A stretch of 64,000 bases of DNA from Mycobacterium sp. Marseille-P9652 (GCF_902652685.1 NZ_CACRUY010000008.1:62001-126000); one strand, 5' to 3'. Counted from the stretch's first letter, positions 1-10,305 are shown. Numbers and translations: made by a program. The notes: generated from the letters alone by a model not told the origin.

Positions 1-1211
1 AGCAGCGCTCGGTCACCTTCCTGCCCGATCCACCACGGGCGCGGCGGCTGTACACCGTGATCTCCGTCGACGATCACATCGTCGAGCCGCCGGACACCTT
101 CAGCGGGCGCGTCCCGGCTAGATTCGCCGACCGCGCGCCCCGGGTCGTCGAGACCGAAACGGGCGGCCAGACATGGGTTTACGACGGTCAACGCCTGCCC
201 AACGTCGGGTTCAACGCGGTGGTCGGGCGGCCGGTGGCGGAATACGGGTTCGAGCCGGTCCGCTTCGAAGAGATGCGCCGCGGCGCGTGGGACATCCATG
301 CGCGCGTCGAGGACATGAATCTCAACGGGATCTACGCCTCGCTGAACTTTCCCTCCTTCCTGCCCGGCTTCGCGGGTCAGCGGCTGCAACAGGTCACCAC
401 CGACCGCGACCTGGCATTGGCCTGCGTGCGCGCCTGGAACGACTGGCACCTCGAGGCCTGGGCGGGCCCGTACCCCGACCGGATCATCCCCTGCCAACTG
501 CCCTGGCTGCTCGATCCCGAACTCGGCGCCGCGATGATCCGCGAGAACGCCGACCGCGGTTTCCGTGCCGTGACCTTCAGCGAGAATCCGGCCATGCTCG
601 GGCTGCCCAGCATCCACTCGGGACACTGGGATCCCATCATGGCCGCCTGCGCGGAGACGGGCACAGTCGTCAACCTGCACATCGGCTCGTCGGGATCGTC
701 GCCGTCCACCACCGACGACGCGCCACCGGACGTCCAGGGCGTCCTCTTCTTCGCCTACGCGATTTCGGCCGCGGTCGACTGGCTGTACTCCGGTCTGCCC
801 TCCAGGTTTCCGGACCTCAAGATCTGCCTGTCGGAGGGCGGGATCGGCTGGGTGGCGGGGCTGCTCGATCGCCTCGACCACATGCTGAGCTATCACGCGA
901 TGTACGGGACCTGGCAGTCCCTCGGCGAGACCCTCACTCCCGCAGAGGTTTTCGTTCGCAACTTCTGGTTCTGTGCCGTGGAGGACAAATCGTCGTTCGT
1001 GCAGCGGGACCGCATCGGTGTGGACAACATCATGCTCGAGGCCGACTACCCGCACTGCGACTCGACCTGGCCGCACACGCAGCAGACGATTCACGAGCAG
1101 ATCGGCGACCTGCCCGACGACGTCGTACGCAAGGTCACCTGGGAGAACGCGTCGCGGCTGTATCGCCACCCGGTGCCGGTCGAGGTCCAACGGGACCCGG
1201 ACGCGTTCTGA
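1..1211 (+). CDS. Amidohydrolase family protein (5' truncated by window edge)
   Basis: This is a TIM-barrel amidohydrolase of the Amidohydro_2 type, the group that includes ACMSD-like decarboxylases and hydrolases. The reading frame is open from the first bases and already encodes family-like sequence before the GTG at 57, so the true start lies upstream of the window. Visible marks are the metal-site region VDDHIVEPP, the strand motif HLHIGSS and the C-terminal EADYPHCDSTWPH segment, which carries conserved His and Asp residues. The family hydrolyses or decarboxylates cyclic or aromatic acids. Mycobacteria carry many paralogues beside P450 and CoA-pathway genes. The substrate cannot be read from the sequence. 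Confidence 0.85.
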   Translation, partial: QRSVTFLPDPPRARRLYTVISVDDHIVEPPDTFSGRVPARFADRAPRVVETETGGQTWVYDGQRLPNVGFNAVVGRPVAEYGFEPVRFEEMRRGAWDIHARVEDMNLNGIYASLNFPSFLPGFAGQRLQQVTTDRDLALACVRAWNDWHLEAWAGPYPDRIIPCQLPWLLDPELGAAMIRENADRGFRAVTFSENPAMLGLPSIHSGHWDPIMAACAETGTVVNLHIGSSGSSPSTTDDAPPDVQGVLFFAYAISAAVDWLYSGLPSRFPDLKICLSEGGIGWVAGLLDRLDHMLSYHAMYGTWQSLGETLTPAEVFVRNFWFCAVEDKSSFVQRDRIGVDNIMLEADYPHCDSTWPHTQQTIHEQIGDLPDDVVRKVTWENASRLYRHPVPVEVQRDPDAF

Positions 1212-1334
1212 GCTGCTGGCGCACGTCTTGCGCGTGCGTTTGATAGGCCCCGGAACGTGGGTAGTCGCCTACGGGCGCTTGCCCGCCTCTGGGCGCACCG
1301 AACGCCACGGGTGGTTGAAGAATTGACAGAGCGA

Positions 1335-2507
1335 ATGAACACGACAGTGCTGCTGGGCGGCCGCTACGAGTTGCGCGGCAAGCTCGGCAGGGGCGGCATG
1401 GCCGAGGTGTTCGACGGCTGGGACACCCGCCTGGACCGTCCCGTCGCCATCAAGCTCCTGCACCCGGCCCTGAGCGGCGAGCCCGACGTCAGGAACCGTT
1501 TCGACGCCGAGGCGCGCGCCTGCGCGTCGCTGAACCACCCGAGCATCGTCGCGGTCTACGACAGCGGCGAGGACAACGGCACCCCGTTCATCGTGATGGA
1601 ACGGTTGCCGGGGGCCACGCTGGCCGACCAGATCGCCCGCGGTCCGCTGCCACAGGAGCGCGTTCACGCCATGCTCGACAGCGTCCTGGCCGCGCTCACC
1701 GCGGCCCACGGCGCCGCCATCCTGCATCGCGACATCAAACCGGGCAACATCCTGCTCGGCGCCGACGGCGAGTCCATGAAGGTCGCGGACTTCGGGATTG
1801 CGAAGACCGCCGGCGCCGCCCACACGCTCACCGGGCAGATCGTCGGCACGATCGCCTACCTGAGCCCGCAGCGGCTCGCCGGGGCGCCCGCGAGCGTCGC
1901 CGACGACCTCTACGCCGTCGGCGTCGTCGGGTATGAGGCCCTGGCCGGGCACCGCCCGTTCCCGCAGGACAACATGGCCGCCCTCGCCAGCGCGATCTTC
2001 CACGGCCGGCCGATCCCGCTCGGCCACCTGCGACCCGACGTCGACCCCGCCCTGGTGGGCGTGATCGAACGGGCGATGGCGCCCGACGCCGGACTCCGGT
2101 TCACCGGCGCGGGCGAGATGCTGGCCGCGTTGCGCGGCCGTGGGTTCGCGCACCCGGTAGGGCCGCCCGTCGCAGCGCCGCCGCGACTGGCCACCAAGTT
2201 CCTGCCCGAGCCCCTGCCCCCGCCGGCGCCCGCAACCCCGGGCGTGCGCCACCGGCACAAGGTGCTCGCGGTGCTGGCGGTCCTCGCGACGCTGATCCTG
2301 GTCCCGCTGGCCCTGGCGCTCGACGCTGCGACCTCGCACGCGCCGAGCGGACCTGGGACCACCAGCACCGCGGTCCCGACGCCGGTGACCAGCTCGGCGC
2401 CCATGCCCGCCGTGAGCACCTCCGATCAACCGCCTCCGCCGCAGCAACCACCCGCGGGCCCGGCGCCCCACGGGCCCGGCAAAGGCAAGGGCAAGGGCAG
2501 GGGTTAG
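1335..2507 (+). CDS. Transmembrane serine/threonine protein kinase
   Basis: This is a PknB/PknF-type Hanks kinase of 390 residues. The glycine loop GRGGMAEV is at about residues 18-25, the ATP lysine is K40 (VAIKLL), the catalytic loop is HRDIKPGN with D133, and the Mg site is DFG. A Pro/Ala-rich juxtamembrane linker follows the kinase domain, then one membrane helix at about 310-332, then a short Ser/Thr/Pro extracellular tail ending in repeated Gly-Lys. There is no PASTA or other folded sensor domain. I chose the ATG at 1335 because family proteins begin just before the ATP loop; an in-frame GTG at 1257 would add an untypical Arg-rich leader. The FHA protein at 3687-4766 is a plausible phosphothreonine-reading partner. 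Confidence 0.88.
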   Translation: MNTTVLLGGRYELRGKLGRGGMAEVFDGWDTRLDRPVAIKLLHPALSGEPDVRNRFDAEARACASLNHPSIVAVYDSGEDNGTPFIVMERLPGATLADQIARGPLPQERVHAMLDSVLAALTAAHGAAILHRDIKPGNILLGADGESMKVADFGIAKTAGAAHTLTGQIVGTIAYLSPQRLAGAPASVADDLYAVGVVGYEALAGHRPFPQDNMAALASAIFHGRPIPLGHLRPDVDPALVGVIERAMAPDAGLRFTGAGEMLAALRGRGFAHPVGPPVAAPPRLATKFLPEPLPPPAPATPGVRHRHKVLAVLAVLATLILVPLALALDAATSHAPSGPGTTSTAVPTPVTSSAPMPAVSTSDQPPPPQQPPAGPAPHGPGKGKGKGRG

Positions 2508-2724
2508 GCACCCAACCGCCCCCGCGATCTGCGGGTGCTAGAACATGCTGCGCCGCAGGGATTTAACCCTCGCGCATTCGGCCCGATCGGGCCGCTGAGC
2601 ACAATGCGCACAAGCCTGAAAAAGCGCGTTGCGTGGCTATCGGGCACAAGCGCGCCGGCGCCCATCATCCGCCCGTAGCTTTCTGTTCGACGAGGTGCCG
2701 AGACCCACCGGACAGGAGCCAGCC

Positions 2725-3681
2725 GTGTTCACCCAGCCGAACGCCACCACGGGAGCCATCGCCCACCGCCCGACGGGGCGTCCCTATGTCGAGCGCACCG
2801 TCGTCGCCGATGACGGTGCGCGGCTGGCGGTCCGCGACTACGGCTCGGCGGGTCCGCGCGACCACACGGTGGTCCTGCTGCACGGGCTCTGCCTGACGCA
2901 GTCGAGTTGGGCGCTGCAGGTGCGTCACCTGGTGCGCCGGTATGGGAGCGGCGTGCGGATCGTCACCTACGACCACCGCGGCCACGGCCGCTCCACCGGC
3001 GCGGCGATGCAGACCTACCGAATCGACCGCCTCGCAGCCGATCTCGCCGATGTGCTGACGACGTTGCGGGTGCGCGGGCCGCTGACGCTGGCGGGGCACT
3101 CGATGGGCGGCATGACGGCGCTGGCCTACCTCGGGCGCCCCGCCGCGGATCGCCCCGTGGAACCGCAGGGTCTGGTACTCGTCGCCACCGCGGCCGGCCG
3201 CCTCCCGGAGCGAGGCCTCGGCCGCCTGCTGGGAACCCCCGCCACGGGAATGGTTTTCGACCTCGTCAACAACCTGCCCCGCCGCCTGACGGAGCAGACC
3301 GTCAACGGCGTCGCGCGGCCGGTGTACCAAGGCATCGCCCGGTACTCCGGCGCGCAACGCGCCAGTGCCGCGGCGGTCACCCAGTCGGCCATCCACACCA
3401 TTTCGCTGTCGACCGCCGCCGGCTTCCTGCCCAGCCTCAAGCAATACGACGAGTACCGGGCGCTCGCGTCGATCTCGGCCAACACCATCGTCATCAGCGG
3501 GGGAGCGGACAGGACCACGCCCGTCGACCACGCGCGCGACCTGGCCGCGGCGATCCCGGGTGCCACGCATCTGCACCGGCCCACCGCCGGGCACATGCTG
3601 CTGGAAGAGGACGCGGGCTGCGTCAGCGACGCCATCGACCGCGTCATGGCCGCGCGCCACGTGGCCACGGCGGCGAGCTGA
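2725..3681 (+). CDS. Alpha/beta hydrolase
   Basis: This is an alpha/beta-hydrolase fold enzyme of 318 residues. The oxyanion segment is LLHGLCLTQSSW, followed by YDHRGHGRS. The nucleophile elbow is GHSMGGMTA. The acid lies in the region after VISGGADRTTP, and the catalytic His is in TAGHMLLEED. It probably cleaves an ester, lactone or thioester; the substrate is unknown. The GTG at 2725 has a good AGGAG site about 7 bases upstream and is preferred over the longer frame, which would add 32 low-complexity residues. It sits between the kinase and the FHA gene and converges on the latter with only 5 bases between stop codons. Confidence 0.85.
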   Translation: MFTQPNATTGAIAHRPTGRPYVERTVVADDGARLAVRDYGSAGPRDHTVVLLHGLCLTQSSWALQVRHLVRRYGSGVRIVTYDHRGHGRSTGAAMQTYRIDRLAADLADVLTTLRVRGPLTLAGHSMGGMTALAYLGRPAADRPVEPQGLVLVATAAGRLPERGLGRLLGTPATGMVFDLVNNLPRRLTEQTVNGVARPVYQGIARYSGAQRASAAAVTQSAIHTISLSTAAGFLPSLKQYDEYRALASISANTIVISGGADRTTPVDHARDLAAAIPGATHLHRPTAGHMLLEEDAGCVSDAIDRVMAARHVATAAS

Positions 3682-3686
3682 GCCCC

Positions 3687-4766
3687 TCAGCGCCGCGTCA
3701 GGGAACCCAGCGCCGCCGTCAGTGCGGCGACGGTGTCGGCGTCCAGCGGTACCTCGGCTTCCACCGCGGCGATCGCTTCGACCGGCACACCCGCCGCGTT
3801 GGCCAGTTCCTCGGCGGTGAGTTCGGCGCGGTAACGGGCGGCGTACAGGCGCTGGCCGAGGGTGGCCCCGGGCGCGCGCGCCGCGCGCAGCATCAGGTCC
3901 TTGTAACTGCGCCGGACGGCGCTCAGCACCAGGGCGACCTCGGGCGCCCCCTTGGCGCTCCTAGCGGCTCCCGCGGCCACCCCCTCGAGCTTCCGGAGGT
4001 CGGCGAGGATGCCGGTGGCTCGCCGGCCGAACTCGGGGTCGGAGGCCTCGGGCAGCGATTCGATCGCGGTCGTGATCGTGGTCAGAGCCACCTCGACGGC
4101 CTCGGCGAGCAGCGGCGCGCGCACCGTGTTCGTCATCACCACGGTGTCCTCGTTGCCGGCGTCGGGTTGCTCGCGCCGCAGGCGGGCGATGGTTCCGTGC
4201 GGCCATTGCAGCGCGTCCTCGAGCCGCGCCAATGTGGCCTTGCGCGGCCACCGCCGGCCCTTCTCGAAGTCGATCAGGGCGCCCGCGTTGACGATTCCGC
4301 TGCGCGCCAGGTAGCGCTGTGTCAGCTTCAACTCCTCGCGGCGGGCCGCCACCGCCGCGCCCGCCCGCGCGATGCCGGCGTCGACGGTGTCGAGCGTGCG
4401 TTCGCTGTCGTCGTCGTCGGACGCGCCGGCCGCGGGTTCGGGACGTTCGGGTGCGCCGAACGCGAAAGCCACCGGGATGCCCTGCGGGTTCCCCAGATGG
4501 ATCGTCGTCCCGTCCCGGATCGGGATCACGGACTGACGAACGCCGTCGAGGTAAATGCCGTTGCGGCTCTGATCGACGGCGACCCAGCCGTTCGGCGTGC
4601 AGTCCAGGCGCACGTGCGTGCGCGAGATGCGATCGTCCGCGACGCGCACCTGAGCGGGAAATTCCCGGCCGATGGTGATCGGCGCATCGCTGTCGCGCGC
4701 GGTGTAGGTCTGGGCGCCGACGCGAATGGTCAGCGACGGCTGCCGGTAGCCGCCCGTGCTTTCCAT
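3687..4766 (-). CDS. FHA-domain protein with two XRE-type helix-turn-helix domains
   Basis: The N-terminal part is a forkhead-associated domain at about residues 10-95, with the phosphothreonine-binding residues G33, R34, S48, H51 and N69 all in place. An acidic linker follows, then an XRE-like HTH (around ELKLTQRYLARSG and FEKGRRWPRKATL). A helical stretch leads to a second HTH-like segment at the C-terminus (LTAEELANAAGVPVEAI). FHA domains read phosphothreonine, so the protein looks like a DNA-binding factor controlled by Ser/Thr kinases. The kinase 1.2 kb away is the obvious candidate. The domain order is seen directly; the regulatory role is inferred. Confidence 0.8.
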   Translation of the reverse strand: MESTGGYRQPSLTIRVGAQTYTARDSDAPITIGREFPAQVRVADDRISRTHVRLDCTPNGWVAVDQSRNGIYLDGVRQSVIPIRDGTTIHLGNPQGIPVAFAFGAPERPEPAAGASDDDDSERTLDTVDAGIARAGAAVAARREELKLTQRYLARSGIVNAGALIDFEKGRRWPRKATLARLEDALQWPHGTIARLRREQPDAGNEDTVVMTNTVRAPLLAEAVEVALTTITTAIESLPEASDPEFGRRATGILADLRKLEGVAAGAARSAKGAPEVALVLSAVRRSYKDLMLRAARAPGATLGQRLYAARYRAELTAEELANAAGVPVEAIAAVEAEVPLDADTVAALTAALGSLTRR

Positions 4767-5119
4767 CGATCACGCTCCCACGTTGCTCGCCACGCTGCTA
4801 CGCAACGCTAACATGCGCGGCGCCGGTTTCCGTGGCACCACGCTTCGCCTTCGCGCGCGGGCGGTTCCGCCATCCGACGCCGCTGAGCTGGTGCGACGCG
4901 GCATCGCCCGGCTTGGTCTCGCCGCGGGTGGCCACCCTGCGCCACGCCTTTGTACCCGCGTCTGGCGTAGCACCGCGGGACCGACGGGTACGGAATGTTA
5001 TGTGTTTGCAAACTTCTTCCCCGTTTCGCTGCAGAATCCGGTGCGGCTCGATAGCGTCGATCCGCCAGCAAAATGCTGGCCGTCGCCCCGCGAAGGGCGG
5101 ACCGAACGGGAGGTTGGTC
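4767..5119. promoter_or_regulatory. Divergent intergenic region with palindrome and leader hairpins
   Basis: This 353-base gap separates the minus-strand FHA gene from the plus-strand small secreted protein, so it should carry promoters in both directions. It has an AT-richer patch around 4995-5020 with the perfect palindrome GTTTGCAAAC at 5004-5013. At 5064-5080 GCCAGCA and TGCTGGC form a 7-bp stem with an AAA loop. A second weaker stem (CGCCC/GGGCG) lies just downstream. Both hairpins would be in the leader of the secreted-protein mRNA. I see no supported gene here. Confidence 0.4.
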
Positions 5120-5344
5120 GTGAGGAAGTTAATTGCCGCTGGGGCCCTTGCGTTTTGCGGGCTCATCACCACCGGGGTGGGCACGAGCTACGCCGACGAA
5201 GTTCAGGTCGAGGGCAACTATTCGACCGAGGCCGCGTGCAACGTCGACGGCCCGCACGTCGAGGTGGACCACCCCGGGCACTTCACTCACTACCAGTGCG
5301 TCCAGCACTCCGACGGGCTCTGGTACCTCTACCTCAGCAATTAG
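5120..5344 (+). CDS. Small secreted protein of unknown function
   Basis: This is a 74-residue protein starting at GTG 5120, with an AGG-type ribosome site a few bases upstream. The first 25 residues form a Sec signal peptide with a VRK n-region, a hydrophobic Ala/Gly/Leu core and a cleavage site near TSYADE. The mature part of about 50 residues is acidic and rich in His, Tyr and Asp. It has two cysteines (in EAACNV and YQCVQ) that could form one disulfide. I do not recognise a family. Similar tiny exported proteins are common in mycobacteria. Confidence 0.65.
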   Translation: MRKLIAAGALAFCGLITTGVGTSYADEVQVEGNYSTEAACNVDGPHVEVDHPGHFTHYQCVQHSDGLWYLYLSN

Positions 5345-5360
5345 TCCTCGCGCCGAGCGG

Positions 5361-6380
5361 TCACAGGTCGGAGGCAAGCCGGCGCAGGATGTCGGCCGCC
5401 GGTTCTGCGGTCGCGTGCCGGTAGCCGGTACCCGCCCATAGGTGGACGTAGTCGGGCCTGCCCGCGGCCGCGGCCGCCTTGCGCAGCGGGCTGGTCAGGT
5501 AATGGATGGCGGGGTAGCCCAGCGGCGCCTGCGCCTCGTGGGCGTCGATGAAGGCGTTGCGCAGGCCGCGCGCCGGGCGGCCGGTGAAGGCGCGGGTGAT
5601 GACCGTCTCGGTGTAGGCGGGATCGGTGAGGGCCGCCTGGTGGGTGGCCGACGCCCCGCTTTCGGTGGCGCGCAGCAGCACGGTTCCCACCGCGGCGGCC
5701 GCGGCGCCCGCCCGGATCACCTCCGCCACCGCCGCCGGGGTCGCCAGCCCGCCCGCGGCCAGGACGGGGAGCGGCACGGCCGCGACGATCCGTTGAACCA
5801 GTTCGGCGATGGGGACCGGGGTCAACGGCGCGCGGGGTGAAAGCGTGCCGGAGTGCCCGCCCGCGGTCGACGCCTGCACCGCGAGCATGTCGACGCCGGC
5901 GGCGTGGGCCCGCTCGGCCTCGTCGGGTGTCGTGACCGTTTGCACCACAACGGTTCCGGCCTTCTGCAGGGCGGTGATCACCTCGCGCGGCGGTATGCCG
6001 AAGGTGAACGACACCATCGGCACCGGGTCGTCGAGCAACAGCGTGATCTTCTCGTCGAACCGGTCCGTGTCGTCGATCGGCTCGGCGGGCAGCGTCAGCC
6101 CGAACTCGTCCGCGTCCCGCTGGACGATCGCGGCGTAGGCGCGGTAGGCGTCGCGGTCGACGGGCAGGGGATTGGGCGCGAAGACGTTGATCCCGAAGGG
6201 GATTCCCTCGGCGCGGACGGCCTTGATTTCGGCCTCGACGGCCTCGACGGCCTTGTAGCCGGCGGCGAGCATGCCGAGGGCGCCCGCCCGGGTGGCGGCC
6301 GAGACCATCGCGACGGTGGTGGGGCCGCCCGCCATCGGCGCCGCGACCAGAGGCATGGACATCCCGAACTGCTCCAGCAT
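5361..6380 (-). CDS. Nitronate monooxygenase / 2-nitropropane dioxygenase-like FMN enzyme
   Basis: This FMN TIM-barrel protein of 339 residues belongs to the NMO/2-NPD family, which oxidises alkyl nitronates. Visible marks are MPLVAAPMAGGPT near the N-terminus, the GALGMLAAGY strand, VVQTVTT, the STAGGHSG loop at the flavin site, and AAGGLATPA for phosphate binding. The ATG at 6380 has a GGAAGG site about 9 bases upstream. It converges on the small secreted gene and is divergent from the sulfatase. The family also includes flavoproteins with other substrates, so the exact reaction is not fixed. Confidence 0.85.
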   Translation of the reverse strand: MLEQFGMSMPLVAAPMAGGPTTVAMVSAATRAGALGMLAAGYKAVEAVEAEIKAVRAEGIPFGINVFAPNPLPVDRDAYRAYAAIVQRDADEFGLTLPAEPIDDTDRFDEKITLLLDDPVPMVSFTFGIPPREVITALQKAGTVVVQTVTTPDEAERAHAAGVDMLAVQASTAGGHSGTLSPRAPLTPVPIAELVQRIVAAVPLPVLAAGGLATPAAVAEVIRAGAAAAAVGTVLLRATESGASATHQAALTDPAYTETVITRAFTGRPARGLRNAFIDAHEAQAPLGYPAIHYLTSPLRKAAAAAGRPDYVHLWAGTGYRHATAEPAADILRRLASDL

Positions 6381-6455
6381 CGTCGCGCCCTTCCGCCCGC
6401 TGACATTTGGTGCTGCCCTCGACCATATCGGCGACGGGCCGGGCCGGATCAGTGA

Positions 6456-8111
<1,656 letters not shown>

Positions 8112-8142
8112 TCACCGCGGTAGAGGTGCTAGCGTCGGGTCC

Positions 8143-9132
8143 GTGTCTGGCCAGCTGCGGATCGGCATCCTGGGCGCCGCCCGCATCGCCCCCCTCGCGG
8201 TCGTGCAACCGGCCGCCCACAACGACGAGGTCGTCGTCGCCGCGGTCGCCGCGCGCGATGTGTCGCGGGCGCGGGCCTTCGCCGCCAAGCACGGCGTCGA
8301 ACGGGTGCACGACAGCTACGAGGCGCTGATCGCCGACCCCGACATCGACGCGGTGTACAACCCGCTGCCCAACGGCCTGCACGGCCGCTGGACCCGGGCC
8401 GCCGTCGCGGCGGGCAAGCACGTGCTGTGCGAGAAGCCCTTCACCGCCAACGCCGACGAAGCCCGCGACGTCGCGCAGTTCGTCGCCGAGTCGGATCGGG
8501 TCGTCATGGAGGCGTTCCACTACCGCTACCACCCGCTGACGCTGCGCGTCGAGGAGATCATCGCCTCGGGTGAGCTGGGCAGGCTGATGAGAGTCGAAGC
8601 GGCCATGTGCTTTCCGCTGCCGAAGTTCTCCGACATCCGCTACAACTTTGCCCTCGCCGGCGGCACGACCATGGACGCCGGCTGCTATGCGGTGCACATG
8701 GTCCGGACGTTCGGTGGCGCCACGCCCGAAGTGCTGTGGGCGCAGGCGAAGCTGCGCGACCGACAGATCGATCGGGCGATGACGGCCGAGGTCGTCTTCC
8801 CCGCCGGGCACACCGGCCGGATCCGGTGCTCGATGTGGTCGTCGCAGTTGCTGCGGATCAGCGCCCGGGTGGTGGGCGAACACGGTGAGGTTCGCGTCCT
8901 CAACCCGGTGCTTCCCTCGGCCGGCCACCGGCTGTCGGTGCACTCCGCCGACGGCCGCCGGGTGGAACGTTTCCCGCGGCGCACCACCTACGCCTATCAG
9001 CTCGACGCCTTCGCGGCGGCCGTGCTGCGCGCCGGGCCCGTCAAGACATCGCCCGGCGACGCGATCGAGAACATGACCGTCATCGACGCGATCTACCGCG
9101 CCGCCGGCCTTCCCCTCCGCAATCCGTCCTGA
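8143..9132 (+). CDS. Gfo/Idh/MocA family oxidoreductase
   Basis: This NAD(P)-dependent dehydrogenase has 329 residues. The N-terminal Rossmann fold shows GILGAARIAP, and the family signature CEKPF carries the catalytic Lys. The C-terminal alpha/beta domain contains GGTTMDAGCYAVH, where His is the usual general acid. Relatives oxidise sugars, inositols or trans-dihydrodiols. The GTG at 8143 is 31 bases after the sulfatase stop on the same strand, so the two are probably co-transcribed. The longer upstream frame only overlaps the sulfatase and is rejected. The substrate is unknown. Confidence 0.87.
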   Translation: MSGQLRIGILGAARIAPLAVVQPAAHNDEVVVAAVAARDVSRARAFAAKHGVERVHDSYEALIADPDIDAVYNPLPNGLHGRWTRAAVAAGKHVLCEKPFTANADEARDVAQFVAESDRVVMEAFHYRYHPLTLRVEEIIASGELGRLMRVEAAMCFPLPKFSDIRYNFALAGGTTMDAGCYAVHMVRTFGGATPEVLWAQAKLRDRQIDRAMTAEVVFPAGHTGRIRCSMWSSQLLRISARVVGEHGEVRVLNPVLPSAGHRLSVHSADGRRVERFPRRTTYAYQLDAFAAAVLRAGPVKTSPGDAIENMTVIDAIYRAAGLPLRNPS

Positions 9133-9265
9133 CCGGCGCGCAAGTTTGGGATCGGGCGGCTCTGGGTAACCGTATTGACGAAAATCAAGGGGTCGCTTCG
9201 TCGGCCCTGAACGCACACCTGGGGGCACCGCCTCTGTTGAGCGGAGCCGAAAGGAGTCACAGCGA

Positions 9266-9511
9266 ATGATGCTCAAGAAAATCGCAGGTAGCACCGTTGT
9301 CGCGGGCGCGCTGAGCGCCGCGGCCCTCGGACTGGGCGCCGGCATGGCGCAGGCGCATCCGGGCCCGTGGCCTCCCGTTCCGCCGGGCCCGCACGTCATC
9401 GACGACGGGCACTGGAACCCGCTGCCGCCCGGACAGGTCAAGCAGTTCTGCCCGTGGCAGTCGCCGCCCGGACACTGGATCGGCGGGCCGCACGGCGTGC
9501 CGTGCACCTAA
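9266..9511 (+). CDS. Small secreted Pro/Gly-rich protein
   Basis: This 81-residue exported protein has a signal peptide with an N-terminal KK, the core VVAGALSAAALGLGAGM and an AQA-HP cleavage site. The mature part of about 50 residues is rich in Pro, Gly, His and Trp with two cysteines (FCPW and the C-terminal PCT). An AAGGAG ribosome site lies about 9 bases before the ATG. This composition recurs in many small mycobacterial secreted proteins of unknown role. No catalytic motif is visible. Confidence 0.75.
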   Translation: MMLKKIAGSTVVAGALSAAALGLGAGMAQAHPGPWPPVPPGPHVIDDGHWNPLPPGQVKQFCPWQSPPGHWIGGPHGVPCT

Positions 9512-9522
9512 GCTTTACGGCA

Positions 9523-9534
9523 CTACGAACGTAG
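9523..9534. promoter_or_regulatory. Short palindrome with overlapping TAGAGT hexamer upstream of TetR gene
   Basis: CTACG-AA-CGTAG is a perfect 12-base palindrome in the 55-base gap before the TetR gene. It overlaps TAGAGT at 9532-9537, which fits a TANNNT -10 box. If that box is used, transcription would start near 9543, at the edge of the second palindrome. A role in autoregulation is inferred. Confidence 0.35.
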
Positions 9535-9543
9535 AGTAATCTG

Positions 9544-9565
9544 CGGGTCCGAGATCACGGACCCG
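9544..9565. promoter_or_regulatory. Candidate TetR operator / hairpin abutting the start codon
   Basis: CGGGTCCG and CGGACCCG form a perfect 8-bp inverted repeat around a 6-base AGATCA centre. It ends one base before the TetR ATG at 9567. The length and position suit a TetR-family operator. In RNA it would also fold at the very 5' end of the message. A terminator for the upstream secreted-protein gene is an alternative, but there is no U-tract. Confidence 0.5.
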
Positions 9566-9566
9566 T

Positions 9567-10244
9567 ATGGACAGACGACGCAAGCCCAACCCCACGGAGC
9601 GCCGCCGCGACTTGTGTGACGCGGCTATCCGCCTCTTGGCGGACGACGGGGCCAAGGGCTTGAGTCATCTGAAGGTCGACCGCAGGGCGGGAGTGCCGGA
9701 CGGGACGACGTCGTTCTATTTCCGCACCCGTTCGGCGCTCCTGCGCGCGGTGGCCGAACGGCTCGCCGAATTGGACCTTGCCGACCTGCAATCCGTGGCC
9801 GACAGCGCCCACGGGCGGTCGTCGCCGTCGCGGCTGTCGCAGGTGGTCATCCAGTCGGGCAGCGAGCCGCAGCTGTTTCGCACCAAGGCCCGTTACGAGC
9901 TGACCATGCAGGCCACCCGCGACCCGGCGCTGGCGGCGATTCTTCAGCAGGCCACCGACGGTTTCACCAAGCTGCACCGCGAGATCCTGGTGCAGCTGAT
10001 GCCGCGCGGCGCGGAGCTCGAACCCGCCGTGGTGGATGACCTCAGCAACGTCACGCTGACGTTCATCAACGGCCTCCTGCTCCGCTTCGCCCACGGCGAC
10101 CGCGTCGTCGATACTCCCGAGCAACTCGACGGAATCCTCACGGCCATGGCCACCGGCATCCTGAAAAATCCCGACCGGGGCCGCCTGACCCGCGAGAGCG
10201 GCTCCCGCCCGTCCCCGCGGCGCCGCTCGGCGGCCTCCGGCTGA
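9567..10244 (+). CDS. TetR family transcriptional regulator
   Basis: This 225-residue regulator has an N-terminal HTH (around RRDLCDAAIRLLADDG, then GVPDGTTSFYFRTRSALLRAV) that matches TetR, and a helical ligand-binding domain. The N-terminus is Arg/Lys-rich. It lies directly upstream of, and on the same strand as, the P450 catabolic operon at 10460-17849. Palindromes flank it on both sides, so it is the likely repressor of itself and that operon. The ligand is unknown. A good SD is not visible between the palindrome and the ATG, so translation may be leaderless or depend on structure. Confidence 0.85.
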   Translation: MDRRRKPNPTERRRDLCDAAIRLLADDGAKGLSHLKVDRRAGVPDGTTSFYFRTRSALLRAVAERLAELDLADLQSVADSAHGRSSPSRLSQVVIQSGSEPQLFRTKARYELTMQATRDPALAAILQQATDGFTKLHREILVQLMPRGAELEPAVVDDLSNVTLTFINGLLLRFAHGDRVVDTPEQLDGILTAMATGILKNPDRGRLTRESGSRPSPRRRSAASG

Positions 10245-10289
10245 GGACACATGCGCACCGGGTCTTGTCAGCGCCACCGCCGTATGGTT

Positions 10290-10305
10290 CTCTACAACAA
10301 TAGAG
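10290..10305. promoter_or_regulatory. Inverted repeat in promoter region of P450 operon
   Basis: CTCTA-CAACAA-TAGAG lies in the 215-base gap between the TetR gene and the P450 gene. It contains TAGAGT at 10301-10306, the same hexamer seen in the TetR gene's own promoter region. If this is the -10 box, the P450 message has a leader of about 150 bases. Operator function is inferred from symmetry and position. Confidence 0.35.

Noticed and set aside
2907-4811. A long plus-strand frame across the hydrolase and FHA genes
   Set aside because: It is Arg/Pro-rich, spans two real genes on opposite strands and lacks any motif.
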